From contig CM034409.1 of assembly GCA_019925095.2 (NCBI GenBank), forward strand, positions 9,422,501-9,486,500: a DNA stretch of 64,000 nucleotides. The letters are read 5' to 3'. Origin of the DNA: Dendrolimus kikuchii. Its lineage: Eukaryota > Arthropoda > Insecta > Lepidoptera > Lasiocampidae. Below the pieces are notes generated by a model. It did not search any database. It was not told the DNA's origin and saw nothing but the letters and a program-made list of their open reading frames with translations. Of the stretch, positions 30,092 through 41,941 are shown in pieces. The position numbers and the translations under genes are program-made. How positions within the stretch are numbered: position 1 is the stretch's first letter; each line of letters starts with the position of its first letter.

Positions 30092-30749
30092 GTCGATAAA
30101 ACATACAAACTTGCTTATTGCTTACTGATCAGCGACAAAGTTAAAAATCTCGGCGTAATCATTGATAAGGAACTGTCTTGGTGGCCCAACATCACAAAAT
30201 TAAGTCGAAGAGTTTTTGCTTCTTTTGCGTCGCTTAGAAGGTTGAAGTACCTTCTACCGACTGCTACCAAGATTGTACTTGCTCAATCGCTTTTACTATC
30301 GATCCTTGACTGTGCGGACATCTGTTATCTTGACCTTACCGTAGAACAACTCAATAAACTAGAGCGCCTTCAAAACTTTTGTATCAGGTTCATATTTGGT
30401 TTAAAGAAATATGTCCATGTCACTGAATATCGTAAGGAGCTCAAGTGGTTGTCAATCTCATTTCTCCGGAATGCTCACCTTCATTTATTGTACAACATAC
30501 TATTTATTCCCTCTACCCGTCCGTTTCCTAAGGAACGTTTCGAATTCCTCCATACTTCTCACACCCGTAATTAGCGCTCCTCTGATAATCTTACTTTAAA
30601 AATACCTTCACACGCTTCTACATTCTACACCAACTCCTTCGCTGTGCAGGCCGTGCGACTATGGAACTCATTGCCGGATAACAAAGACAGGCAAAATCAC
30701 TCCCCACTTTCAAAAAACGGGTAAGAGAATATTATCTCTCACTTTAATA
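30092..30749 (+). pseudogene. LINE-A reverse transcriptase C-terminal region, degenerate
   Basis: The frame reads VDKTYKLAYCLLISDKVKNL, GVIIDKELSW, RRVFASFASLRRLKYLLP, AQSLLLSILDCADICYLDL and KLERLQNFCIRFIFGL. After an in-frame TAG (30572-30574) it continues LTLKIPSHASTFYTNSFAVQ and AVRLWNSLP. A shift of frame then gives SLPTFKKRVREYYLSL and a stop. This matches the thumb/C-terminal part of Jockey/CR1-type LINE proteins in arrangement. The catalytic YADD region is absent. One stop plus one frameshift make it dead. Confidence 0.75.
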
Positions 30750-31138
30750 AATATTTAATATCAAATTAGTTTAAGTTTTATTAAGATTGTTAAATTTAAT
30801 ACAATAAAAAAATACAATTAAATACTAAAACTAAACTACAGTATGAAAAATAAACCTAAAATTAAAAACTAGAACTAAATAAAAAAGGAGGGCATAATCC
30901 ATAATATAAATAAACCTAGTTTAAAAAAAAAAAAAAAAAACCTGTATCAAGGCTCGTCCAGCCCCACCAGACACTGTCGCTGGGCATTGTACCTAGAAGG
31001 CTGGCAGCATTGCCTCGCTGGATACAGAGGCTAATCCTTTGAGCGAGGTAAGCTCCAGCCTTCCGGTCTCTTGTTGTATCGACCAGACGATTTTTAATAT
31101 TTTTAAAAATTGTATGTATATTAATTTGTTAATATATT

Positions 31139-31329
31139 TATTAATATACATACATATATACATACATAACTTCACGCCAGTTCCCTTGCGGGGTAGGCAC
31201 GAACAACAGAGCGCCATTCAGGCTTATTCTTACACACCTCACTTGCTTCTTTGACATTCATAGTTCTTGTCATGCACGCTCGTCTGTTCTTAAGGTTCCT
31301 GACATCACCTTCTGCTAGTACACGATCAA
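31139..31329 (-). mobile_element. RTE LINE 3' end inside LINE-A, 10-bp target duplication
   Basis: An inverted RTE terminus with (TATG)-type tail and ~50 codons, ending at ACACGATCAA. Direct repeats TTAATATATT are at 31129-31138 and 31330-31339. Confidence 0.75.
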
Positions 31330-31700
31330 TTAATATATTACATTTATTAATATATTATTATAATATTGATATATTGTGTTATTGCTATTATTAATATTGT
31401 ATAAGTATTGTTGTTGCTATACACATATTAATATGTGTTATTGTCTATTTTCTTTTTCTTAATTATATGTATTGTATAATATCTATGTATCCTATCAATT
31501 ACATGTATTTGATTTGCACACCACCGTCATATACTCTCGATTCCTTTCACACAATCCACAGCCCGGGTTGTCTGGAAGAGATCGCTCTAAAGCGATAAGG
31601 CCGCCCTTTGTTCCTGCCTTGACATGAAATGACTATAAATGATTTACTTTATGTATATGTGGTGAACAATAAAGTATTTTCAATCTATCTATCTGTCTAA

Positions 31701-32396
31701 AATTGAGCCTAAATTTACGTTCCCTAAAATCTGACACCTACTCACCTTACTGGTAAATCTGCCACTGTACTACGTGGCAATATCAATAATAACATAAATG
31801 TGTCATTATAATACAAAGAAAACTTTTACATCTCATTTACATTTCAAAAAATCTCGCACAAATAAAATTGGGCCGGTGAATTAAGTAGAGGATATTCCGA
31901 AGTTTTATTGTCCATAAAGCGGGGTCACTTAACATCGTGGAATGAGATCTAAAGGGATTTATTCTTAATAATACATTTTATGCCATCCCACTGTGAGTTG
32001 AATAAGAATATTAGGTACTTTAAATTGAGACAATCAAACCGCATACTCGATTGAATTAAATACCTCACTTCTTAAGTACTTCACTTCATATGCACACTCT
32101 CGCACACATACACAGTCTACAAAACACACACACACACACACACGAACACACGCAACAACACACAAATACTTTTTGAAGTGGAACTTTTATATAGACGGGA
32201 GGTATTAGGATTTTTTCTGTCACGAGAAAGCGTTACGGCCGCGTGGAGGGGCGACATAATTTTAGAGTAGACTATGGATACGTTTTTTGGTTCCGGATCG
32301 AATTCAGTTTTTTTGTTTGATAAAATAAAATATGTTTAATAAAAAATGCATTCATTAAAATGTTCCTAACCAAATCATAATTTACAGTAAACCTGC
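31701..32396. other. unassigned sequence with (CA)n at 32129-32150
   Basis: AT-rich, with a short CA microsatellite. No gene recognised. Confidence 0.5.
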
Positions 32397-32397
32397 G

Positions 32398-32605
32398 AAA
32401 AATCTAAATGTGTGCTGGGACACATAGTAGAAGTGAAACTTCAACGGACAAGTGGCAAAATGAATCGCAACAAAATTTTAACTTGAAGTTTTACGGGCAG
32501 ATTGTTAATGTACTTGTCCAATTTAAAAACCTGCCCCTAAAACTTCAAGTTTAAATTTTGTTGCGATTCGTTTTGCCACTTGTCCGTTGAAGTTTCACTT
32601 CTATT
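32398..32605. mobile_element. foldback MITE M3
   Basis: AGAAGTGAAACTTCAACGG (32429 on) and its inverse GAAGTTTCACTTCT (32590-32603) begin ~80-bp arms that include GACAAGTGGCAAAA and ATCGCAACAAAATTT, with a short centre (GATTGTTAATGTACTTG). It is preceded by GTGTGCTGGGACACATAG, itself partly palindromic. A second copy is at 61205-61410. Confidence 0.8.
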
Positions 32606-33308
32606 TATTTGCATTAGATACCTACTTAATTTAGCTCTAGTTTGTCATAATGTGAATAGTGGAACCTTCTAGTAGAGGTATTTCATACTTACAATAGGGA
32701 CTATGTAAGATTTAAAAAAGTCTATCCCTATTTTTAGTTGTTTCGGTTTGACTACACCGTTGTGTAACGCCATACCTTGCTGAGAAATTTCACACGTAAA
32801 GACCCAATAGTTTTTGAGATAAGTGACCGTGACATACAAGGATAAACGGTCAGACAAACACGACGAAAACATAATTGTTCTGTTTTTGCCATAATATGTA
32901 CGGAATCCAAAAAATGTTACGTACATTTTTTATATATTTTGAAACTAAATTATTTTTTTAAGACCTTAGTTTCAATAATATTATTTAATAGTATATAAAT
33001 ATGTATAATAAAAGTCGTATAATATGTATATCTATAGTATGTGTGTCTTAGTAAATTAATAGATAGCCAATCAAATGAAGGGGCTGACTTATTTAAGCGG
33101 TACCCCATCGCGACATTATAGCGCCATTTCAACGAACAAACCTTATCATGCCATTCATTGAGTTTTATAATTAATATATATATATATAGGTTTTACTCGA
33201 TCGAATTTGATGGCTTAACCATATAGGTATTATTTATTACTTTTTAAATGTTCGCTTGTCTGTTTTGCGTTAGGGGTTTTTTTATTACATAGTATGTTAT
33301 ATAGTTCA
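32606..33308. other. unassigned AT-rich sequence
   Basis: Short (TA)n near 33173. Nothing else recognised. Confidence 0.45.
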
Positions 33309-33630
33309 CATCTATACTAATATTATAAAGAGGAAAGATTTGTATTTTTGTAACGAAATAACTCAAAAACTACTAGACCGATTTCAAAAATTATCCCTGA
33401 ATAATACAGGCTAGATTTATTACTAGAAAAAAATAGGGATCAATACTTAAACTCCAATAATGTAACCCATCAATCTAAGCAAAATACTTGGCGCTGGAAT
33501 CGGGTTCTAGGATATTGATGAAATTATATCTGTATTTGAGTGGGTCCCTGGATGATTTAGATTCATTAAAAATTTTCAAATCAGACCAGTAGTTCCTGAG
33601 ATTAGCGCGTTCAATCAAACAATATTAGTA
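33309..33630 (+). repeat. chimeric Helitron-like fragments
   Basis: 33309-33475 starts TCTATACTAATATTATAAAG with ACTCAAAAACTACTAGACCG, matching 44732-44980. 33500-33630 carries an H3-like module (GGCGCTGGAATCGGG, GAGTGGGTCCCTGG) joined to an H1-like 5' end in inverse orientation (CCTGAGATTAGCGCGTTC). Confidence 0.5.
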
Positions 33631-33949
33631 TATTTGGGTACAACACTAATACTTACATTTTAAATATCGCGATATCTTTTGAATGAAACGTCCGAATTGA
33701 ATAATTCAAAAAGTTTTAGAAAAGTAGTGAATTCGTTTTGAATATGAAGTAATTTATTTTGATAAGGATTAATATCAAGGTACAACATAAAGAGTTTTTG
33801 AAGCGACGGCATTTTAATTATTAAAAAAAAAAAAGAAAACTCTTATTGTGAGATAACTACAATAGTTAGACATATGGTTACGCAATATTCTTTGTAGACA
33901 ATTATATGTTCTGCAAAGTGGTAGTACATTGTTTTGTTCTATAATCAAT
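33631..33949. other. unassigned AT-rich sequence
   Basis: Nothing recognised. Confidence 0.5.
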
Positions 33950-34187
33950 AGTTTTCGCAGCGCACGCCGTGTAAGGATTTTTTCGGGTCATTTTTTTACA
34001 CCTTGGGTTACATTATTGGACTTTTAGTAAGGATCCCTATTTTTTTGGAAATATAATATAGCCTTCCTTGATAAATGTACTATTCAACACTGAAAGAATT
34101 TTTCAAATCGGACCAGCGGTTCCTGAGATTAGCGCGTTTAAACAAACAAACAAACTCTTCAGCTTTATAATATTAGTATAGACATCT
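33950..34187 (-). repeat. Helitron-like fragment, inverted
   Basis: ACACCTTGGGTTACATTATTGG, GTAAGGATCCCTATTTTT, then an H1 5' end inverted (CCTGAGATTAGCGCG, TTTATAATATTAGTATAGA). It matches 44732-44980 and 49491-49684. Confidence 0.55.
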
Positions 34188-34309
34188 TGACTACTTGAAT
34201 GATTTAAAGTAAACAAACCTATAAAGGCAAGAGAAGATAAGTCGTGATTCCACAATGTAGGATTTAGGCACCTAGAATTACAGTATTTAGTAGACCATTA
34301 TCATTCGTA

Positions 34310-35475
34310 CTGGGGTTTAATACTGTTATTTCTATATCTTAGCATTGCGAAGACGTTCAAAGTACAATTCCATTGCGATAGTGTCAAAAATTCATACTCT
34401 ACTAAATCCACAATATCTTCTCGTTATCATCACAGCCATCCCAGTGGATCTCCTCTACATAATCAAAAAATAAAAAAATGTACGGAAACTAGCGCCATCA
34501 AGTGGTCCAGGAACATCAAAAATTATTATTACTTTCCATTTAGTCCACTTAACTTCCCTTAAGAGGGCGTTGTGCAATATCGTTTTAAAATCATAAATGA
34601 AACCACAAGTTATAATCATATTTGGTGAATCTCGCACACTTTTACATGAAGTTTTATGTGAACTGTTTTTTACTTTTGGAATAAATTATAGTGTTACATA
34701 TAAGTTTTTTAAACTAAATTTATTCGGTCTTTCCCCTTATGCCAATTTCGAACAAGTTATAACTATAACTTATTACTACCATCTAGTGGAATTTAGGGAA
34801 TTATCGATTGTAGCGCAATCTATCGGACAGGGTAAATGATATTTAGATATTTTATTCCAGATAAACTCATCTATTTTATATATAGTGTATTTATTACCTA
34901 TGGTCATAGCGGAATAATAGTAAAAAAAAATACCATTAGTAGAAATGGCGTTAGCCGAACTGAATACTGAAAAGCTACCAAAATGTCAAACATTTATTTC
35001 GGGAGCTTTCGCTTAGAAATATTAGAAGAGTGGAGTGCCACGGGCACCACATTAGAATTAACAGAATACCGAATTCAAGCAAACCTACGATTGAGACGGT
35101 GTCTGGCGAATAGAACTCCCTTATGACGACACCAAGAATTTACTAAACTGACTACACTAATCTAAGAAATCTGTAACCACACACTCTCTTATTCACTTGT
35201 AGACACATCACACACATACACACCTATTCACACATTTCCACATACATTACAAATATTAGCACGAAAATTTACAAATGTGTAAACTTAAAATCTTATTCTA
35301 TTTTATTGTATTACAAACGAGTTATCTGGAAGTGGGCGGCTAACAACTGCAACGCAGTATTTATACTACAGCAGTTGTTTGCGATACCAAATTGTTCCTA
35401 TACACTATGTTAATGGTTTCGAATAAATTCTTTGATTAATTTTGACGAGACAGTAATAGCAGAATGGGACCCCTA
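34310..35475. mobile_element. M2 copy interrupted twice
   Basis: M2 left part at 34310-34434 (TTGCGAAGACGTTC, CCATTGCGATAGTGTC), middle at ~34903-35105 (GCGGAATAATAGTAAAA, GTGCCACGGGCACC, GAGACGGTGTCTGGCG), right end at ~35440-35475 (GACGAGACAGTAATAGCAG). The interruptions at ~34435-34902 and ~35106-35439 are of unknown origin. The first contains AGCGCCATCAAGTGG and an inverted-like CTACCATCTAGTGG. Confidence 0.5.
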
Positions 35476-35805
35476 TGCTTCTTCCATGACTTAATTATAG
35501 GCGGGTGAGTAAACATCATATTGCTACACAGCTTAATTTTCAAGCAATTTACGTCTAAAATTATAAGCCAAAATTCTTGTGTACGTGTTTTAATAAACAA
35601 CTGGCACTGTTTTATTTCAGTACGTAATTTTGTTGGGCGTTTATTTCGTCGAATTTCAAAGGGCGCTAATGTTTGGAGCAAGGCTTCAGAATTAACACAA
35701 TAGTCAGAGTAGGGAAATTATATCGCAGCTGTGTTTGTTTATTCTTTCGCTTGTTAATTTGTGTGGCTTTGCTCGATTTTACGAGAATGTGATGTATTTA
35801 GAATA
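35476..35805. other. unassigned sequence
   Basis: Overlapping short open frames on both strands, none recognisable. Confidence 0.45.
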
Positions 35806-36425
35806 AAGTAGTAGTCGTCCAGTGGTCGAAATTCGACCATAATTAATTTAAATTATAAGTATTTTATCCCTGCAGTAACGGAGAAAGAATACTATTTCCT
35901 GCGGCCGGGCGGCCTGTCATAAGAGGTGACCAGCCAGGTGGTAGGGCATTTGCCCGACTGGATGGCTACCACCCCTGGTCTAAAGTTTGTCGCCATAACA
36001 ACCTTGAGTTGTGTTCCGGCATTAGTAACTAGGTTCCAGTCTCCCTTAAGAGAGCAGCAGCGCATATGTTGCACCTTTGGTGTTGCAAATGTCCATAGGC
36101 GATGGTAACGGCTTTCCATCAAGTGGGTCGTCTGCCCGTCTGCTGAACTCCTGCAATATAAATAAAATATTTATATTGCAGATTTCGCCAAGGCTACACT
36201 GTTAATTTGACTTTAACAATTAACAAAATATATGCATGTGTGTGTGTGTGTGTCAAATACATGGCAGTATGTGTAATGTTTTTTTATTGATTTACTATTA
36301 CTACTGACTCTATATAAACTATAAGTGTTTGAAATTTCATACTCCTCCGTCCACGCAATTTTCGTAAAAAGGGGTACAAAATTTTTGCTTCACGTATGAT
36401 ACATAATGATATTACTAATGAATGA
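35806..36425 (-). mobile_element. Helitron-like element H7, split by E300
   Basis: The inverted H7 3' hairpin (CAGTGGTCGAAATTCGACCA) lies at the left and the 5' end text (TTTTTGCTTCACGTAT) at the right, with CTCCGTCCACGCAATTTTCG in between. An E300 copy sits at 35864-36160. The terminal CTAG is mutated here. Confidence 0.6.
35864..36160 (+). mobile_element. E300 element inside H7
   Basis: It runs from ATCCCTGCAGTAACGGAG to CTGAACTCCTGCAATA and a short A/T tail, nearly full length with a small deletion around the AACAACCCACAG block. Confidence 0.7.
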
Positions 36426-36511
36426 CATGAAGAAAATACTAACATTGTCAACCGATTAGTAAAACTCAAAAAGTTCCTAAATATTTAATGACTTTATAGA
36501 TAGCGTTACAA

Positions 36512-36512
<1 letters not shown>

Positions 36513-36573
<61 letters not shown>

Positions 36574-36586
36574 TTTCTCTCTCTCT

Positions 36587-36626
<40 letters not shown>

Positions 36627-36631
36627 CACTT
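36513..36631. repeat. (CT)n(CA)n compound microsatellite
   Basis: About 80 bp of CT-rich repeat followed by ~40 bp of CA repeat. Confidence 0.95.
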
Positions 36632-37345
36632 TATTAGACGTTTTATTATTTAGAACCCTTTTTTAAACTAAAACTATTTAAAAATGAGAATAAGCTCCAT
36701 AGAGTACATTAATATAGGTATATATAATAGTTCATATACCAATTGCTAAAGAAAATAAGTAAATTAGAGTGAAACAAATAGATACAGAATAATGTAAATA
36801 TAAAATGTATCTCCTGGTTTTTCAAATAATCTAGTTAGGTGTTTATGGAAGTTAGACAAAAACTATCATGAGCTGTTAGGTATGTGACAGTAACAGAGAC
36901 TGGGTGACGAGTCGAAGCTTACTCATAGGTAACCGTAAAAACCGTAACTTATTTTTAATTTAATTTGCCTTTTTGTACAGGAATTAACCATGAGTCCAAC
37001 TCGCACACGACCATTTCATTATATTCCCTCAAATGAATATAAAATATGATATAATAACAACGAAATTAAACTAAAATTCTCAAAACTAGAGTTATAAAAA
37101 CGGTTGCTAGACAACTTCGGGTGATGAAAGAATTGATGCCTACCTCGGACAACGGATCATTATGACCATCCAGCGAGATAACGTAGCCAATCTTGGCATC
37201 TTACGCATAGAAGATGGTGACCTAGGCCTAATATTATACTCATAGTCTTAAGAGATTATAGGTAGAATAGAATATAACTAACTTAAGTTTACTTTACTGT
37301 ATTTTTTTAGGTTTTTACAATATCACAGCTAGGAATATATTTCAC
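36632..37345. other. unassigned sequence
   Basis: Nothing recognised. Confidence 0.45.
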
Positions 37346-37775
37346 CTTAGGATATGCCCGCGAATTCGTCTGCGCTCGACTTGAAATTCCCGCGGTATTC
37401 CCGAGACACAAAGAACCTCAGCATTTAAAAAATAATGTAAGCTGTCGTTTTACTAAAAACTGTGTTGGAATAAGCTAATTTTTATACATCCGAACAACTT
37501 CAAAACCGCTCTCGGAAAATTTTCCGTAGGATTCCCGGGATAAAAATTAGCGTAGATGTTAAGTCTGAGAATTTGCTGTCGATCAACTAAAATCGCGTCG
37601 AAATCTACTTAGTAGTTTTTACGTGAATCCCAAACAATAAGATAAACAGACAAGATCTCTACAAAAATTGCATCGTATTCTTCGTCGTTTATATAGTATA
37701 TTCCAGTTGTTTTTATTTTAATAGCTTCAATGTACAGACACGGCATATGTAGATTTATATAATATTATAGATAAA
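37346..37775 (-). mobile_element. Helitron-like element H4, inverted
   Basis: The 3' end is at the left (CTTAGGATATGCCCGCG, with CTAG mutated to CTAAG in element sense). CCCGGGATAAAAATTAGCG, GTTTTTACGTGAATCCC and the 5' end AATATTATAGATA are at the right. A complete copy without nested insertions. Confidence 0.7.
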
Positions 37776-38165
37776 ATTGTAACTAGAACAATGAAGGAAA
37801 CTTATATTCTACCCATAATCCCTTAAGACTATAAGTAGAATATTGAGCGTAGGTTCTTAATTGTATTATAATAGATTAGTTTAATAAAATGTATTTCATT
37901 AAAAAAAGTAAAACTAAACTTGTCAAAACTAATATCGCTTTAAAGCAACATTACACAAGTAAAGAGCCGCAGCGAAATATGAAACTAACTTACCTGAACA
38001 TCATAAAACAAAATAATGAAATAGAAAAACATTTGAGACAAGGACTACTTGCAATATTGTTCTTATTTATTTAGAAGCAAAGATGTAGACAAGGAGCAAG
38101 TTATACATTTCACTTCCCGAAACATTTTTGCACTCCTATCACTATGATGTTAAAGTTGAATTTCG
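37776..38165. other. unassigned AT-rich sequence
   Basis: Nothing recognised. Confidence 0.5.
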
Positions 38166-41001
38166 GGGCCACAATTCTGACCCGAGTTCACAGACGTGCA
38201 GTGCACAATAGGGCGTCCCCCGCAGGCGACGCTCACCGATGCGCCCCCGTCGGTGTGAACTCTCGCGCATGCGGCGAAGGGGGCCGCCACCCTTCACGCA
38301 GCGCCAAACCTGGCGGGTCGAGAGGAGCAGAGTGCCGTATAGGCACGTGGAATGTGAGAGGTGGAATGAAAGATAAGATGGACGAAATGATTGATATAAT
38401 GAATGAGAGAAGCCTGGATGCCTTATGTCTGACAGAGACAAAGCGGAAGGGGTGCGACATCGATGACCTCCCCGGTGGCATGCTTGCTCTGTGGTCCGGC
38501 GTGGACCTGGACGAGCGTGCAAGTGGGGGGGTAGGCGTCGTACTCTCAACCCGCTTTGTGTCTGGAGTAAAAGACTATTGTCTGGTGAACCCGAGACTTC
38601 TCTGGGTCCGTCTAAAACTGGGGATTACGCGAGTTTTTCTGGTCGCAGCTTATGCTCCCGTAAGCTCAGCGGATCCCCAAGAACTCGAGAAGTTTTGGGA
38701 GTCTGTGAGAGAAATTCTGGATCTGGCTGAAGGGAATGAAAGAATAATTATGTGTGGTGATCTTAATGGCTGGGTGGGCACCAAACGAGACGGCCTTGAG
38801 GCTGTGCTTGGACCCTATGGTGACAAGAGAGTGAACGATGCTGGTAGGCCAATCATAGACGTATGCATGGAAAGAAACTTGCTTGTGTCGAACACTTTAT
38901 TCCATCATAAGGATATTCACACGTATACATGGGGAATGAATGATCAGAAAAGTATGATTGATCTGATTTTAATAGATAGTCGCCTCCGAAACACAATAAT
39001 GGATACAAGAGCCTACAGAGGCCCCACTCTTGAAACGGACCACTACCTGGTGATAAGCCGGTTTGTGGGCCTTTTCAGGAAGTGGAGACACTGGCGAGTG
39101 CGTACCAATTTCGGGGAGCTTGAAAGAATAAAGTGTGAAAAATTGGAAGATGTTAGTGTAAGGAGTATGTATGCGCGCCTAGTCGAAGAAAGGCTTGCAA
39201 AAGCGGACTTCTCCGACTTAGATGTGGATAATGACTGGGATAGTATGAAAGAAAGTATAGTGGAAAGCGCAAAAGAAGCATGTGGATGCGCAAAGAGGCA
39301 CATAACAACGAAAGGTGATGAATGGTGGGACGCGGATGTTAAATCCAGCGTAGAGAGAAAGAGAAAAGCCTGGCTGGATTATGTTGCTTCTTTGCAACAG
39401 AATGACAGTATGAAAGAGATGAAGAAAAAATTTTATCGCCTCTGCAAGAACGAAACCAAAGCTTTAGTGAAAGAGAAGCGCGAAAGTATAAAATTGAAAG
39501 AAGAAGAGAAGCTGACGGAGAACTTCAAGGCGAATACCAAACTCTTTTGGAGAGAGGTTAAGAAGTCTCGGGGTTGTTCGTCAGCTTCCAGAATGGAAAG
39601 AATAAAATCTAAAGCAGGGGACGTTCTTGCTAACCCACAAGAGGTGTTAGCGCGATGGAGTGAATATTTTAGAGAAATGTATGATGATATCCCGGATGCT
39701 GGCACCACGACTGAGTCTGTGACTGACTCCGAGGAGTCAGCATCTGAGATCACGTTGGAAGAGATCGAAGGAAGGGGATGTATGGATCAAGTTTTCTCTC
39801 TCCGCAATATCGTAGAGAAGCAGCTGGCTATGGGCCGGAAGGTTTTCTGCGGTTTTGTGGATCTAGAGAAAGCATTTGACAGGGTTGTGCGGAAGGAGCT
39901 CTGGGACATATTGCCCGGATATGGGATTAATGGCCAATTGATGCGTGCTGTGCAGTCCACTTACGAGGACTGTATGGCATGCGTGCGAGTGGATGGCAGC
40001 CTGTCGCCCTGGTTTGACGTCAATATTGGCGTCAGGCAGGGCTGCGTGCTGTCGGCTTTGCTGTTCATCCTATACCTGGACGATTGTCTCCAGAGAATAA
40101 GATTGATGGATGTTGGGGTGCGAATGAGTGATCTAGTTGTAAGCACCTTGCTTTATGCGGATGATGCCGTGCTTTTAGCCGAATCGCCATCAGAACTGCA
40201 AACACTAGTCACAATGATGAAAGATGACTGTCAGGCGAGAGGCTTACATTTGAATGCGAAGAAAACAAAGGTTATGGTGTTTGAAAGAGAAGAAACCAGA
40301 ACGAATGCAAGGATAATGGTCGATGATGTTATGCTGGAGCAAGTGAATGAGTTTGTATATCTTGGATGTGCTTTTAGCAGGGATGGAAGGTACACCGCTG
40401 ATATAGAAAGAAGAGTAAATTTGGGGAATAGTTTGAATGGAGCGTTAGGTAAACTTCTAGGCGCTAAGAACCTCAGCCAGAAGGCCCAGCTCGCCATACA
40501 CAACGCGGTGCTGGTACCTACGCCCACGTATGGAAGCGAGAGTTGGGTATGGAAGAGAGAGCATGAAAGTAGAGTAAACGCGGTTGAGATGCAAGCACTG
40601 CGCAAAATCTGCGGAGTGACGCTCGCGGACCGCGTTCGTAATACCGAAGTAAGAAAGAGAGTTGGTCTGAAAGAGAGTGTCGGGGTGAAGGTAAGGAAAG
40701 GAATGCTCCGGTGGTTCGGGCATGTGGAAAGAATGCATGATGAAAGAATGACTAAACAGATATACAATGCAAAAGTGGATGGATGCAGAAGTCGTGGAAG
40801 GCCACGACACACCTTCCATGATCAAATTGATCGTGTACTAGCGGAGGGTGATGTCAGGAGCCTTAAGAACAGACGAGTGTGCATGACAAGAGTTATGAAT
40901 GTCAAAGAAGCAAGTGAGGTGTGTAAGAATGGGCCTAAATGGCGCTCTGTTGTTCGTGCCTACCCCGCAAGGGAACTGGCGTGAAGTTATGTATGTATGT
41001 A
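38166..41001 (+). mobile_element. RTE LINE, long copy with internal deletion
   Basis: It matches the element at 11433-14643 from GGGCCACAATTCTGACC to the (TATG)n tail, over ~2.84 kb, lacking the first ~60 bp and an internal 327 bp. No clear target duplication was found. It lies opposite in strand to the other long copy. Confidence 0.85.
38198..40984 (+). pseudogene. RTE endonuclease-reverse transcriptase with 109-codon in-frame deletion
   Basis: The endonuclease domain is complete (GTWNVRG, LTETKRKG, GDLNGWVG, MIDLILID, TDHYLVI), as are the reverse-transcriptase palm motifs (FVDLEKAFDRV, GVRQGCVLSALLFILYLD, LLYADDAVLLA). The sequence jumps from EITLEEIE to GRGCMDQVFSLRN near 39770. This removes the equivalent of residues 524-632 of the intact copy: GKAVGIDSV, RAVIVPLYKGKG and YRAISLI, the fingers motifs. 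The frame stays open to the normal stop. The open frame extends upstream into flanking DNA, with an ATG at 38144 outside the element, so a chimeric N-terminus is possible on paper. Loss of the fingers should abolish polymerase activity, but the endonuclease could persist. Confidence 0.85.
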
Positions 41002-41674
41002 TTATTTTAAAATAAGACTCAATTTTCAACGCAAAAAAACCGATCTCATACTTGAGAGTTGAAATATTGCTCAACAGTTGGTTGATCTATGAACATTAAT
41101 GGCGGGTCCTATATCTCATTATTCATTCACTTATGTCTGTATGAGCGTATGCCAAGTTTTTACCGATATTAAGGCACACACTGCACATGCCCTTCCTCAC
41201 AATACCGGTATATAACACATACACTCTACATTATTATAAGTTTAGTATTGAAATTAAAATAAATTAATACAATAAGTTATAGGTACAACACAAATATCAT
41301 TGAATAAATGTCACACACAAAAACAAAGATAACCAAGAAGCGTGTATAAATTCTAAAACCTTTCTTCGAAATTAAGTTGTTAAAAAGGGTACGGAACTCG
41401 AGTCCGTAGACTTGTTAAAATCTAAAATTAAATATTAAAAAACCGATAGTAAGGCAAATGAACTATCGATAAGGTATAAGAACTGGTCACTAATAAATGT
41501 CGAATCAGTTGGCATACTAAAACTATATTTATTTGTCATATCCAGAAGTTGTCGAGAAAAATAGCAGCGACATACAAAAACAAAAGGACGTAACAAGAAC
41601 ACAAGAGTCTAATTGTTCAGAATACAGAATAATAAATTGAAAATTTGAAATATTTTTTCATTTGTCATATTCTG
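41002..41674. other. unassigned AT-rich sequence
   Basis: Nothing recognised. Confidence 0.45.
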
Positions 41675-41935
41675 AAAGTACGCTTGGAGTGGCCTAATCA
41701 CAGGTATGAAAACAACACTTTTCGTCCCGGGGAAAGAATTCTCCCTGCTGTCAAACAATTAAGAAAACTATGTGAACCAATAGATAATACATGCGACTCC
41801 TGACCCAACTTTTTTTTACAGCCACTGTTAAATCGCGGCATAAATTGTAATAAAAAAATATCAACAATTTTGTAACATCATTTTATACTTATAAATTACT
41901 TTTCACAAAATTATTATTTAATTTATATATTTCCT
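41675..41935 (-). repeat. family R, inverted
   Basis: It is the inverse of 7815-8065: CTGAAAGTACGCTTGGAG, CACTTTTCGTCCCGGGG, ACAGCCACTGTTAAATCGC and CATAAATTGTAATAAAA. Confidence 0.6.
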
Positions 41936-41941
41936 CTTATG

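Larger units (their letters stand above)
30080..31700 (+). mobile_element. LINE-A, 5'-truncated, split by an RTE end
   Basis: Coding remnants (30092-30749) are followed by an A-rich stretch with AAAAAAAAAAAA (30914 on), GC-rich text (CAAGGCTCGTCCAGCC) and, at 31560-31700, the conserved LINE-A 3' UTR with AGAGATCGCT...AGCGATAAGGCCGCC, AATAAAGTATT and a (CTAT)n tail. The central AAAA run may mark a composite rather than a single element. An inverted RTE 3' end occupies 31139-31329. Confidence 0.55.
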
